A DNA stretch of 64,000 bases from Nocardia vinacea NBRC 16497. GTDB lineage: Bacteria; Actinomycetota; Actinomycetes; Mycobacteriales; Mycobacteriaceae. Below the pieces are notes generated by a model, which was not told where the DNA came from, made no database searches, and saw only the letters and a list, made by a program, of their open reading frames with translations. This document shows positions 26,146 through 34,322 of this stretch, in pieces; position 1 is the first letter of the stretch; the number at the start of each line of letters is the position of its first letter. The translations under genes were made by a program, and so were the position numbers. The stretch is taken from positions 50,582-114,581 of the forward strand of contig NZ_BAGN01000236.1 of NCBI RefSeq assembly GCF_000308835.1, in the 5' to 3' direction.

Positions 26146-27128
26146 GCAACGCAGTTCGCGACTTGATCATCGTCGGCTCCGGACCCGCCGGCTATACCGC
26201 CGCCGTCTACGCAGCCCGCGCCGAACTCCAGCCCCTGCTGTTCGAGGGCACCCAGTTCGGCGGCGCACTGATGACCACCACCGAGGTCGAAAACTTCCCC
26301 GGCTTCCGCGCCGGCATCATGGGTCCGGATCTGATGGAGGAGATGCGCGAACAGGCCAAGCGGTTCGGCGCCGATATCCGGACCGAGGATGTGGACGCCA
26401 TCGACCTGACCGGCCCGATCAAGACGGTCACCGTCGGCGATGAGACGTACCAGGCCTATGCCGTAATCCTCGCCATGGGCTCAGCCGCGCGCTATCTGAA
26501 CGTCCCCGGTGAGCAGAAGCTGCTCGGCCGCGGTGTCAGCGCCTGCGCTACCTGCGACGGCTTCTTCTTCAAGGGCCAAGACATCGTCGTGGTCGGCGGT
26601 GGCGACTCGGCGATGGAGGAAGCGACCTTCCTCACCAAGTTCGCCAGCACCGTGACCATCGTGCACCGCCGTGAGGAATTCCGCGCCTCGCGCATCATGC
26701 TGGAGCGCGCCAAGGCCAACGAGAAGATCAAGTTCGTGCTCAACGCCGAGGTCACCGCGGTCAACGGCGATACCAGCGTGACCAGCCTGACACTGCGCGA
26801 TACCCGCACCGGCGAGACCTCCGAACTGGCCGCGACCGGCCTGTTCGTGGCGATCGGTCACGACCCGCGCAGCGAGCTGGTCAAGGATCAGGTGGAGCTG
26901 GACGACGAGGGCTACGTGCAGGTGCTGCATCCGTCGACCGCTACCGAGGTGCCCGGTGTCTTCGCCGCGGGCGATCTGGTCGACCACACTTACCGCCAGG
27001 CCATCACGGCCGCGGGGACCGGCTGCCGCGCCGCGATCGACGCCGAGCGCTGGCTGGCCGACCAGGGTGACATCACCTCGAACACCCTGGATCACGCCGG
27101 CAACTCAGTTGCCGTGCCCGCCAACTGA
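26142..27128 (+). CDS. trxB: Thioredoxin-disulfide reductase
   Basis: A 328-residue low-molecular-weight thioredoxin reductase. The FAD-binding loop GSGPAG is at residues 12-17, the redox-active CATC at Cys135 and Cys138, the NADPH-binding GGGDSA near residue 155, and the C-terminal FAD motif FAAGDLVDHTYRQA near residue 280. It reduces thioredoxin with NADPH. No ribosome site lies directly before the ATG; translation is probably coupled to the short leader ORF whose stop overlaps it. trxA follows after 34 bp. Grouping with sigM is as in mycobacteria and fits a redox or envelope-stress response. Confidence 0.96.
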   Translation: MSNAVRDLIIVGSGPAGYTAAVYAARAELQPLLFEGTQFGGALMTTTEVENFPGFRAGIMGPDLMEEMREQAKRFGADIRTEDVDAIDLTGPIKTVTVGDETYQAYAVILAMGSAARYLNVPGEQKLLGRGVSACATCDGFFFKGQDIVVVGGGDSAMEEATFLTKFASTVTIVHRREEFRASRIMLERAKANEKIKFVLNAEVTAVNGDTSVTSLTLRDTRTGETSELAATGLFVAIGHDPRSELVKDQVELDDEGYVQVLHPSTATEVPGVFAAGDLVDHTYRQAITAAGTGCRAAIDAERWLADQGDITSNTLDHAGNSVAVPAN

Positions 27129-27162
27129 TCTCATCACTTTTTGCACTACAAGGAGATACCCC

Positions 27163-27489
27163 ATGTCCGAGAACACGGTCACCGTGACCGATGCGTCCTT
27201 CGCCGACGATGTGCTGCTCAGTGAGAAGCCGGTACTCGTCGATTTCTGGGCCGACTGGTGCGGTCCGTGCAAAATGGTCGCCCCGGTGCTGGAGGAGATC
27301 GCGGGCGCGCACGCGGATAAGCTGACCGTGGCCAAGCTGGATGTGGATGCCAATCCGGGCGTCGCCCGCGATTATCAGATCCTCTCGCTGCCAACTATGA
27401 TGCTGTTCTCCGGTGGCAAGCCGGTCAAGCAGATCGTCGGCGCGAAGGGCAAAGCCGCCCTGCTGCGTGAACTCGACGGCATCATCTGA
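27163..27489 (+). CDS. trxA: Thioredoxin
   Basis: A 108-residue thioredoxin with the active site WCGPC (Trp32 to Cys36) and the cis-proline loop SLPTMMLF. It is the substrate of the reductase encoded just upstream and the general disulfide reductant. AAGGAG lies nine bases before the ATG at 27163. Position matches mycobacterial trxC (Rv3914). Confidence 0.97.
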   Translation: MSENTVTVTDASFADDVLLSEKPVLVDFWADWCGPCKMVAPVLEEIAGAHADKLTVAKLDVDANPGVARDYQILSLPTMMLFSGGKPVKQIVGAKGKAALLRELDGII

Positions 27490-27662
27490 CGTATTCGTCA
27501 AAGAACGCCGTCGATCGACGACGCGCCGTAGGATGCCTGGACGCCGGGAATTGTCGTATTCCGGTCCGGGTCTGAGACAATCGACCGACCTCCGGTCGTG
27601 CGAGGGTGTGAGCCATCGCATGAGTGGGTACCCGGGTTGACGGAAGGAAAGGGCTCTCACGC

Positions 27663-28859
27663 ATGCACCGACTTCGTCACGGCGATACCGGTCCAGCCGT
27701 CGCCGAGGTTCGGAGCACCCTGGCAAGTCTCGGGTTTCTGCATACGCACTCCGCCGCAACAGGACACGCTGATGCGCGAGAGTACTGGATGGACACCGAC
27801 GCTTCCTTCGATCGCCAGCTCGACTCGGCGGTTCGCGCCTTCCAACAGCATCGCGGACTGCTGGTCGACGGGGTCGTCGGACCGGCTACCTACCGCGCGC
27901 TCAAGGAAGCCTCCTATCGCCTGGGTGCCCGCACACTGATCTACCAGCTCTCCGCGCCGCTCTACGGCGACGATGTGGCAACCCTGCAGCGCCGGCTACA
28001 GGACCTCGGTTTCTACGTGCACCGTGTCGACGGCTACTTCGGCCCGCACACCCATGAGGCGCTCACCGCATTCCAGCGGGAGATCGGCTTGGCGGCCGAC
28101 GGTATCTGCGGTCCGGATACGCTGCGCTCGCTCGAGCTGCTCGGCGCACGCGTCACCGGCGGCAATCCGCATCGGATCGCCGAGGAAGAGGTCGTGCACC
28201 GGGCCGGGCCGCAGTTGACCGGGAAGCGGATCGTCATCGATCCGGGCCTCGGGGGCCCGGACAAGGGCTTCGCGGTGCCGACCGAATACGGCGATGTCTA
28301 CGAGTCGGAGATCCTCTGGGATCTGGCCAGCAGGCTGGAGGGCCGAATGGCCGCCACCGGCATGGAAACCTTCCTGTCGCGGCCGTGGGGCGCCAATCCG
28401 ACCGACGCCGAGCGCGCGGATACCTCCAATGCCTTCGACGCCGATCTCATGATCTCGCTACGCTGCGCGACCAATCCGAGCCCGTCCGCCAACGGTGTCG
28501 CGGGCTTCCACTTCGGCAATTCGCACGGCTCGGTATCGATGATCGGCCAGGTACTCGCCGGCTTCATCCAGCGTGAGGTGGTCGCTCGAACCTCATTGCA
28601 GGACTGCCGAACTCACGCGCGCACCTGGGATCTATTGCGGCTCACCAAGATGCCGACCGTCCAGGTCGATATCGGTTATCTCACAAACGAATACGATGCG
28701 ACGGTACTCACCAACCCGCGGATGCGCGATGTGATCGCCGAGGCCATCCTCATTTCGGTGAAGCGGCTTTATCTGCTCGGCCAGGACGATCAGCCAACAG
28801 GCACATACACTTTCGCCGAATTGCTGGCGGAGGAATTGGCCGCAGCCGACCGGATGTAG
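27663..28859 (+). CDS. cwlM: CwlM, non-catalytic amidase-fold regulator of peptidoglycan synthesis
   Basis: A 398-residue protein with two peptidoglycan-binding domains (about 5-75 and 85-150) and an Amidase_3 fold (about 185-375). Two of the usual zinc ligands are gone: the DPGHGG histidine is Leu196 (VIDPGLGG) and the second histidine is Arg267 (SLRCATN); Glu214/Glu216 remain. It has no signal peptide. This agrees with CwlM of mycobacteria, a cytoplasmic protein phosphorylated by PknB that activates MurA. The C-terminal TGTYTFAELL segment (Thr379, Thr381, Thr383) corresponds to the phosphorylated tail. ATG 27663 is chosen over GTG 27624 because GGAAAGGG sits just upstream. Confidence 0.93.
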   Translation: MHRLRHGDTGPAVAEVRSTLASLGFLHTHSAATGHADAREYWMDTDASFDRQLDSAVRAFQQHRGLLVDGVVGPATYRALKEASYRLGARTLIYQLSAPLYGDDVATLQRRLQDLGFYVHRVDGYFGPHTHEALTAFQREIGLAADGICGPDTLRSLELLGARVTGGNPHRIAEEEVVHRAGPQLTGKRIVIDPGLGGPDKGFAVPTEYGDVYESEILWDLASRLEGRMAATGMETFLSRPWGANPTDAERADTSNAFDADLMISLRCATNPSPSANGVAGFHFGNSHGSVSMIGQVLAGFIQREVVARTSLQDCRTHARTWDLLRLTKMPTVQVDIGYLTNEYDATVLTNPRMRDVIAEAILISVKRLYLLGQDDQPTGTYTFAELLAEELAAADRM

Positions 28860-28912
28860 TGAATTACCTTCTGGCTCACTAGATTACGAACAACAAAAAT
28901 ACTTCCGATACA

Positions 28913-28947
28913 AGTGCGCCCCTGCCGACCGGCGGCAGGGGCGCACT
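28913..28947. terminator. Bidirectional terminator between cwlM and the GNAT gene
   Basis: A perfect 15-bp stem (arm AGTGCGCCCCTGCCG) with a 5-nt loop lies between two convergent genes. An A-rich stretch (28890-28900) precedes it and would give a U-rich tract on the minus-strand transcript. Confidence 0.85.
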
Positions 28948-28965
28948 GTTGCCGAATGCGGAGTC

Positions 28966-29697
28966 TCAGGGGGCTCCGACGCGGAAGGGGACCGTCAGGG
29001 AGGCGGCGGCGAGCAGCTGATCGAGCGCGCGCTCCACATCTTCCTTCCAACCGTGATCGGAGTCGAGTTCCAAGCGCAGCCGGGGGAAGCGGTGGTGCGG
29101 CGCCACCACTTCGAAACCGACGTCCTCCAGGAAGTCCGCCTCGATCATGCAGGTCTCCGGCGAACATCCGGTCGCCTTACCGGCCGAGGCCGCATCCCGG
29201 ACCGGTGAACCGATCCGCTCCATCAACCGCATCGATCCGAGCGAACGATCCGACATCGCGGTGGCCGGGGGCTCGGTGCGAATCCCGAATGCCTCCAACG
29301 CGCGTACACCACGACGCACCAGATCGGCCACCACGGCCGTCATGAGGCGGTGGGCTATGTCGGCGTCCTGATACGGGAATTCGGCCCGCAGCGTGGTCAG
29401 CAGGACCGCATCCGGGCTAACCGGCGATGTGGGGAACAGGCCGGCACGCGGTACGGCGCTCGGCGGCGAGTACAGCGCACACCCCGCTATGTTGCCGTCC
29501 ACGTTCGCGACCTGACCGCACGAACCCCACTCCAGCATGACCGTGGACAGCCAGGCCTCCTTCTCGAAGACCGGATCACTGAACTCACGGGAGGTCGCGG
29601 CCACCGCCGGATCGATCTCCCAGAACACGCAACGCCGCGCATGGGCGGGTAGCCTGTCGAGTCCACCCAGGGTTAGTGCTGTGACGCTGGTCGACAC
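28966..29697 (-). CDS. GNAT-family N-acetyltransferase-like protein
   Basis: A 243-residue protein matching Rv3916c in position and length. The segment HRLMTAVVADLVRRGVRALEAFG resembles the acetyl-CoA-binding helix of GNAT enzymes, and CMIEADFLEDVGFEVVAPHHRFPRLRLEL forms the typical C-terminal strands. Substrate unknown. The GTG at 29697 was chosen because GGAGG lies 11 bases upstream and the length then matches the family; in-frame codons continue to 29850. Confidence 0.75.
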   Translation of the reverse strand: MSTSVTALTLGGLDRLPAHARRCVFWEIDPAVAATSREFSDPVFEKEAWLSTVMLEWGSCGQVANVDGNIAGCALYSPPSAVPRAGLFPTSPVSPDAVLLTTLRAEFPYQDADIAHRLMTAVVADLVRRGVRALEAFGIRTEPPATAMSDRSLGSMRLMERIGSPVRDAASAGKATGCSPETCMIEADFLEDVGFEVVAPHHRFPRLRLELDSDHGWKEDVERALDQLLAAASLTVPFRVGAP

Positions 29698-29912
29698 CGC
29701 TCTGCTCAGCCTCCAGCTATCCGATTCATCCACACTCACGCTGCATTCACTCGCCAGCAAGAATATGCGATCAAAGCGAACCCGCCTCATTCCACGTCGC
29801 TGTGCTGTTGGTAAGGAGCCCCTCCGTAGGCCGATTTTCTGCGCCGTCACAGTGACGTTTCGACGCCGAATACGTGCCTACCGGAAACACACGGCTATTT
29901 TTGCCACTTCTG

Positions 29913-30941
29913 TCACTTGCCGAGCTGCTGCTGCTCCATCATGCCTACGATGCGTTCGAGGTCTTCGACCGAACCGAATTCGACGACGATCTTGCCCTTC
30001 CGCTTGCCGAGGCTCACGGTGACGCGAGTGTCGAAGGATTCCGACAGTCGCTCGGCCACATCCTGCAGACCCGGCATATGAATCGGCTTGCGCCGGGGGG
30101 CAGGGGGAGCGGCCATATCCGGATCCCGGTTCGCCAGGGTGACGGCTTCCTCGGTGGCCCGGACCGACAATCCCTCGGCAACGATGCGGGCGGCGAGTAC
30201 CTCTTGGGAGTCGGCGCCTGCCTCGAGACCGAGCAGCGCCCGAGCGTGTCCGGCGGACAGTACGCCGGCCGCGACCCGGCGCTGCACCGGAATCGGCAGT
30301 TTCAACAGGCGAATCATATTCGTCACCACCGGTCGGGATCGACCGATTCGGGTGGCCAATTCCTCATGGGTGACATCGAATTCCTCGAGCAGCTGCTGAT
30401 AGGCCGCCGCCTCTTCGAGCGGGTTCAGCTGTACCCGATGGATGTTCTCCAGGAGCGCGTCCCGCAGCATCGCGTCGTCCGCGGTCTCGCGGACAATGGC
30501 TGGAATCGCCGCGAGCCCGGCCTCTTGGCAAGCGCGCCAACGACGCTCACCCATGACGATCTGATACTTGTCCACCCCCGGCTCCAGCCGACGCACCACG
30601 ATGGGCTGCATCAGGCCGAATTCCTTGATGGAGTGCACCAGCTCGGCGAGCGCCTCTTCCTCGAAGACGTGGCGCGGCTGCTTGGGATTCGGTTCGATCT
30701 GCTCCGGCGGAATCTCGCGATAGGACGCACCGCCATCCGACAGCTGCTCATCGCTGGGGTCGGGGACCCGGTGCAGGAAGGCGGAAGCCGGTTGCGGTCC
30801 GATCGGATCGATGCCGATGACGACATTGGCTGCGGCGCTGCCGAGTCCAGGTGCGGCACCGAGTCCCGGTGTGGCCGTCGGCCCCGTCGGAATCAACGCG
30901 GCAAGTCCGCGGCCTAGCCCGCCCTTCTTCGCCTGAGTCAT
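29913..30941 (-). CDS. parB: Chromosome-partitioning protein ParB
   Basis: A 342-residue ParB. It has a flexible N-terminal ParA-interacting segment (KKGGLGRGLAALIP), the CTPase/clamp motifs GERRWRA and LLENIHR, a helix-turn-helix for parS binding (about residues 180-230; EELATRIGRSRPVVTNMIRLLKLP) and a C-terminal dimer domain ending QQQLGK. It loads at the parS sites found between 31.9 and 59.3 kb and organises the origin region with ParA and SMC. It lies 25 bp after parA, so the two form one operon. Confidence 0.97.
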   Translation of the reverse strand: MTQAKKGGLGRGLAALIPTGPTATPGLGAAPGLGSAAANVVIGIDPIGPQPASAFLHRVPDPSDEQLSDGGASYREIPPEQIEPNPKQPRHVFEEEALAELVHSIKEFGLMQPIVVRRLEPGVDKYQIVMGERRWRACQEAGLAAIPAIVRETADDAMLRDALLENIHRVQLNPLEEAAAYQQLLEEFDVTHEELATRIGRSRPVVTNMIRLLKLPIPVQRRVAAGVLSAGHARALLGLEAGADSQEVLAARIVAEGLSVRATEEAVTLANRDPDMAAPPAPRRKPIHMPGLQDVAERLSESFDTRVTVSLGKRKGKIVVEFGSVEDLERIVGMMEQQQLGK

Positions 30942-30966
30942 CGGTTACCGACCCTTTCCTCGTTCG

Positions 30967-31974
30967 TCATTGCGCGCGCTCTGCCGCACCCGGCCGGATC
31001 ACCGACCGGGAGGCCATCTCGCGACCGGCGTCCAGATAACTCATCGCACCCCGGGAGCCTGGATCATAATCGAGCACCGTCATGCCGTAGCCCGGTGCCT
31101 CGGAGACCTTCACACTGCGGGGGATAACCGACTTCAGCACCACATCGCCGAAGTGCCCGCGCACCTCCTCGGCGACCTGGTCGGCCAGCTTGGTCCGACC
31201 GTCGTACATCGTGAGAAGCACCGTCGACACGTGTAGTTCGGGATTCAGGTGCGCCTGCACCAGACCGATATTCCGGAGCAATTGCCCCACACCCTCCAGC
31301 GCGTAGTACTCGCACTGGATCGGGATCAGCACTTCCTTGGCAGCAACCATCGCGTTGACGGTGAGCAGACCGAGCGACGGCGGGCAGTCGATCATGACGT
31401 AATCGATGTCGTACCCGGCGATATTGGCCTCCTGGATGGCGGCCTTGAGTCGCCCTTCCCGCGCCACCATGGAAACCAGTTCGATCTCGGCGCCGGCCAG
31501 ATCGATGGTCGCCGGAATGCACAGCAGGCGCTCGCTGTGCGGGCTCTGCTGAATCGCATCCTTCACCGACACCTCGCCGATGAGAAGTTCATAGCTCGAC
31601 GGGACACCCGAGTGATGTTCGATGCCCAGGGCGGTGCTGGCATTGCCCTGGGGATCGAGGTCGATCACGAGAACCGTCATCCCGGTGTGCGCCAGGGCGG
31701 CCGCGAGATTCACGGCGGTTGTCGTCTTACCGACGCCCCCCTTCTGATTGGCGATGGTGATGATCCGTTGCTCGTGCGGTTTCGGCACTGTCACCTTTCC
31801 TGGATGCAATATTTGGCTTGCACGTTGGGCTTCGGCTGCTATCGGGGTCTCACTGGGGGAGATGTGCCCGAACGGTGTGCTTCCGAATGCCTCCGCATCC
31901 AAGGTGCTGGAGTCCAGCATCCCCGGCACGCGCGACGTTGTTTCCCGTGAAACATTCGCCGGACCGCTCGACAT
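30967..31974 (-). CDS. parA: Chromosome-partitioning ATPase ParA
   Basis: A 335-residue deviant-Walker ATPase. The loop KGGVGKTTT lies near residue 78, DLDPQGN near 105 and MIDCPPSLGLL near 195. A 65-residue N-terminal extension precedes the conserved domain; its first codons overlap a parS-like site at 31939-31954, so the binding site is inside the coding sequence. ParA forms gradients on the nucleoid that move ParB-bound origins. In actinobacteria it also interacts with polar DivIVA (Wag31). Confidence 0.96.
   Translation of the reverse strand: MSSGPANVSRETTSRVPGMLDSSTLDAEAFGSTPFGHISPSETPIAAEAQRASQILHPGKVTVPKPHEQRIITIANQKGGVGKTTTAVNLAAALAHTGMTVLVIDLDPQGNASTALGIEHHSGVPSSYELLIGEVSVKDAIQQSPHSERLLCIPATIDLAGAEIELVSMVAREGRLKAAIQEANIAGYDIDYVMIDCPPSLGLLTVNAMVAAKEVLIPIQCEYYALEGVGQLLRNIGLVQAHLNPELHVSTVLLTMYDGRTKLADQVAEEVRGHFGDVVLKSVIPRSVKVSEAPGYGMTVLDYDPGSRGAMSYLDAGREMASRSVIRPGAAERAQ
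31939..31954. promoter_or_regulatory. parS: parS-like site inside parA
   Basis: TGTTTCCCGTGAAACA, one mismatch to the bacterial parS consensus TGTTTCACGTGAAACA. It encodes part of NVSRET at the ParA N terminus. Confidence 0.85.
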
Positions 31975-32277
31975 AGACAGCTCCTAACGCGAGAACCTCA
32001 GATCACATGCGCCCGACCGAATTCGGCGCCGTGTCATCACTAGCTGTGTCGGATCGAACTTGATGCTCAATCGGGACCGCGGCGCCCGATCGACGAGCGG
32101 AGCTCTCGCCGCTGCGACAAACCCACATCCCTCCGTGGCACCAACTCTCACGCCCGACGCTCACTAGCTTGCCAGCACTCAGCGCGATTAGAAAGCTGAA
32201 TCGCGGCTTCGCGCAAAGGACATGCAAATCTGCACCGAATCACATCGCCGCGAACAAGATTCACGAGCTGGATTCGC

Positions 32278-32293
32278 TGTTTCACATGAAACA
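32278..32293. promoter_or_regulatory. parS: parS site (ACATG variant)
   Basis: TGTTTCACATGAAACA, one change from consensus at the centre of the palindrome (ACATGA in place of ACGTGA). Confidence 0.88.
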
Positions 32294-32320
32294 TGAAGTC
32301 CCGGACCGACACCGAAATCC

Positions 32321-32336
32321 TGTTTCACATGAAACA
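32321..32336. promoter_or_regulatory. parS: parS site (ACATG variant)
   Basis: TGTTTCACATGAAACA, identical to the site 43 bp upstream. Confidence 0.88.
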
Positions 32337-32782
32337 TCGGTGGCGGCGACGAGTCCGGCGCGCCATTCCAGACCTTCCGGGCGCGCAATAGTCAATGGGG
32401 TTCCGGGTGACCCAGCGCAGCCACGGACACGCTTCAACATCGGCGCCACCAAAACAATCGAGACGACGAGTACAGGCAGGGGCGACCTTTGGTCGGCTAC
32501 ACCGCGGTCTCATGTCGCCGACGGTGAACACACCAGTCCGACACCAACGTCCGCACCGTCGCCACAGATCGCTCCAGCCACTCACGGCGCGAAAGGCGCC
32601 GCGTAGTTCGATAGGGGTCAACGTGTCCGGGAGCGGGAGTAGACGGCCACGCCGGGCGCTCACGCGTCCAATGAGCCTCACGCAATAGGGATCATCGATC
32701 TCCCCATCCGAGGGCACCAGGTTCGAAACGTCACGTGAAGTTTCGTGTTGGAGTCTGTTGCGATGCGGATGGCTCGGCGCAC

Positions 32783-32798
32783 GGTTTCACATGAAACA
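32783..32798. promoter_or_regulatory. parS: parS-like site (ACATG variant)
   Basis: GGTTTCACATGAAACA, two changes from consensus, just beyond the rsmG stop codon. Confidence 0.78.
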
Positions 32799-32818
32799 TT
32801 GCCGCGAATCGAATACTG

Positions 32819-33547
32819 CTACTTCGACTTCCGCGCCGACCTACCCGCTCGGCGCGAGGGACGCTCGCCGCGCGGCAGCCGCTCGGCGCTGATCACCAGA
32901 GTGGGGGTGGAGACGAGTCCGGCGCCGCATTCCAGAACGGTCGCATTCCCAGCGCCAGCCTTCGCCAAAGCCTCGCTGTCACGCTCGAGTTCCTCGGCCG
33001 CGCTGACTCCCTTCAGCGCAAGCATCCGTCCGTGATCGCGCAACAGGGGGAGGGACCACTGCGCCAACTTCGCCAACGGGGCGACCGCGCGAGAGGTCAC
33101 CACATCCGCGCCGCCCGCTTCCTTCATCACGCCCGACTGCTCGGCCCGACCGCGCACCACGGTCACATCGAGTCCGGCCGCCTCGATGAATTCGCTCAGA
33201 AAGATGGTGCGACGCAACAGCGGCTCGACCAAGGTGATCCGGAGATCTGGACGCGCGATCGCCAATGGAATTCCGGGCAGTCCGGCGCCGCTGCCGATAT
33301 CGACCACGATGGTGCCCTCCGCCATCAACTCACCGACCACCGCACAGTTGAGAATGTGCCGATCCCATAGCCTCGGCACCTCGCGGGGACCGATCAGTCC
33401 GCGCTCGACACCGGCGGCAGCGAGGGCGGCGCAGTACCGACGCGCGAGATCCAACCGGTCTCCGAAAACCACCGCGGCCGCGGCCGGGGGCTCCAGCTCA
33501 TTCGGCAACGCGGTGATGCCACCGAGATCTCGTTCCACGTGAAACAT
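32819..33547 (-). CDS. rsmG: 16S rRNA (guanine527-N7)-methyltransferase RsmG
   Basis: A 242-residue RsmG (GidB) with the SAM-binding loop DIGSGAGLPGIPLA and the SRAVAPL motif typical of the family. It methylates G527 of 16S rRNA; loss gives low-level streptomycin resistance in other bacteria. The C terminus has a basic tail (RRAGRSARKSK). The first codons (ATG TTT CAC GTG GAA) overlap a parS-like site. It is separated from jag by a terminator, so it has its own promoter. Confidence 0.96.
   Translation of the reverse strand: MFHVERDLGGITALPNELEPPAAAAVVFGDRLDLARRYCAALAAAGVERGLIGPREVPRLWDRHILNCAVVGELMAEGTIVVDIGSGAGLPGIPLAIARPDLRITLVEPLLRRTIFLSEFIEAAGLDVTVVRGRAEQSGVMKEAGGADVVTSRAVAPLAKLAQWSLPLLRDHGRMLALKGVSAAEELERDSEALAKAGAGNATVLECGAGLVSTPTLVISAERLPRGERPSRRAGRSARKSK
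33531..33546. promoter_or_regulatory. parS: parS-like site at the rsmG start
   Basis: CGTTCCACGTGAAACA, two changes from consensus, with the central CACGTG kept. It covers the first codons of rsmG. Confidence 0.8.
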
Positions 33548-33606
33548 CCTTCCGAACTCGAGTCGATAAGTGCGGCGATGGGGCCGGGGGCAGGGGAGAC
33601 ATAAAG

Positions 33607-33636
33607 AGGGCCTCCGGTCCGAAGACCGAAGGCCCT
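33607..33636 (-). terminator. Terminator downstream of jag
   Basis: A 13-bp stem with one mismatch (arm AGGGCCTCCGGTC, loop CGAA) placed 22 bases beyond the jag stop. The minus-strand transcript continues into CTCTTTATG, a short U-rich tail. It separates the rpmH-jag operon from rsmG. Confidence 0.75.
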
Positions 33637-33657
33637 AATCCAATCACAGCGCGCGAT

Positions 33658-34224
33658 TCAGGCAGGCACCACAACAACGTGCCGATTGGGCTCCACGCCC
33701 TCGCTCTCGCTGCTGGCACCGTCGACGGCGGCGACGGCGTCGTGCACGATCTTCCGCTCGAACGGAGTCATTGGCGCCAGCGGCTCCGGCTTACCGGATT
33801 CCACCACCCGCTGCGCGGCGGCGGTGCCGAGTGCACTCAACTCCGAGCGACGCTTGGCGCGCCAGCCGGCTACATCGAGCATGAGGCGACTGCGCACCCC
33901 GGTGGCCTGCTGCACGGCCAGACGGGTCAGCTCCTGCAGCGCGTCGAGCACCTCGCCGTTGCGGCCGACCAACTTCGAGAGATCGCGTCCACCGTCGATG
34001 CTCACGATGGCGCGGTCGCCCTCGACATCGAGATCGATATCGCCGTCGAAGTCGAGTACATCGAGCAACTGCTCGAGGTAGTCGCCCGCGATTTCGCCCT
34101 CTTCGATGAGAGCTTCCTCGGCATCGTTCGTGGCCTCGGTGGATTCGGCCCCCGCATCGGCTTCGCCGTTCACCATCGTCGTCGTCGCCACAGTGGCGTC
34201 CCCTCCGTCGGTTTCAACAGTCAT
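33658..34224 (-). CDS. jag: KhpB/Jag RNA-binding protein
   Basis: A 188-residue protein with an acidic N-terminal stretch, a KH domain (about 60-125; GRDLSKLVGRNGEVLDALQEL) and an R3H domain (about 130-188; PFERKIVHDAVAAVDG). It matches Rv3920c and is the usual neighbour of yidC. Jag/KhpB proteins bind small RNAs with KhpA and affect cell elongation. Start ATG at 34224. Confidence 0.94.
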   Translation of the reverse strand: MTVETDGGDATVATTTMVNGEADAGAESTEATNDAEEALIEEGEIAGDYLEQLLDVLDFDGDIDLDVEGDRAIVSIDGGRDLSKLVGRNGEVLDALQELTRLAVQQATGVRSRLMLDVAGWRAKRRSELSALGTAAAQRVVESGKPEPLAPMTPFERKIVHDAVAAVDGASSESEGVEPNRHVVVVPA

Positions 34225-34322
34225 TTGATTTCCTTCATCTGCTCATCGCGCGCGACCGGCGACCGGCGCCGATCGGTGAACGCGAACAGGGTTGCTCAGA
34301 GATCTCGCAGGCGCGCGATGTG

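Larger units (their letters stand above)
31975..32818. other. Long non-coding gap between parA and rsmG with parS sites
   Basis: This 844-bp gap has no ORF with good coding features on either strand. It holds three parS-like sites and the parA promoter region. In mycobacteria the corresponding genes are much closer, so the gap is unusually large. It is a good candidate for the main ParB loading zone. Confidence 0.6.

Noticed and set aside
32325..32717. 130-codon frame in the parA-rsmG gap
   Set aside because: Covers parS sites, has Arg/Cys-rich composition and no ribosome site or family likeness.
32725..32745. CGAAACGTCACGTGAAGTTTCG as a parS site
   Set aside because: Palindromic but lacks the TTTCACGTGAAA core; at most a degenerate relic.
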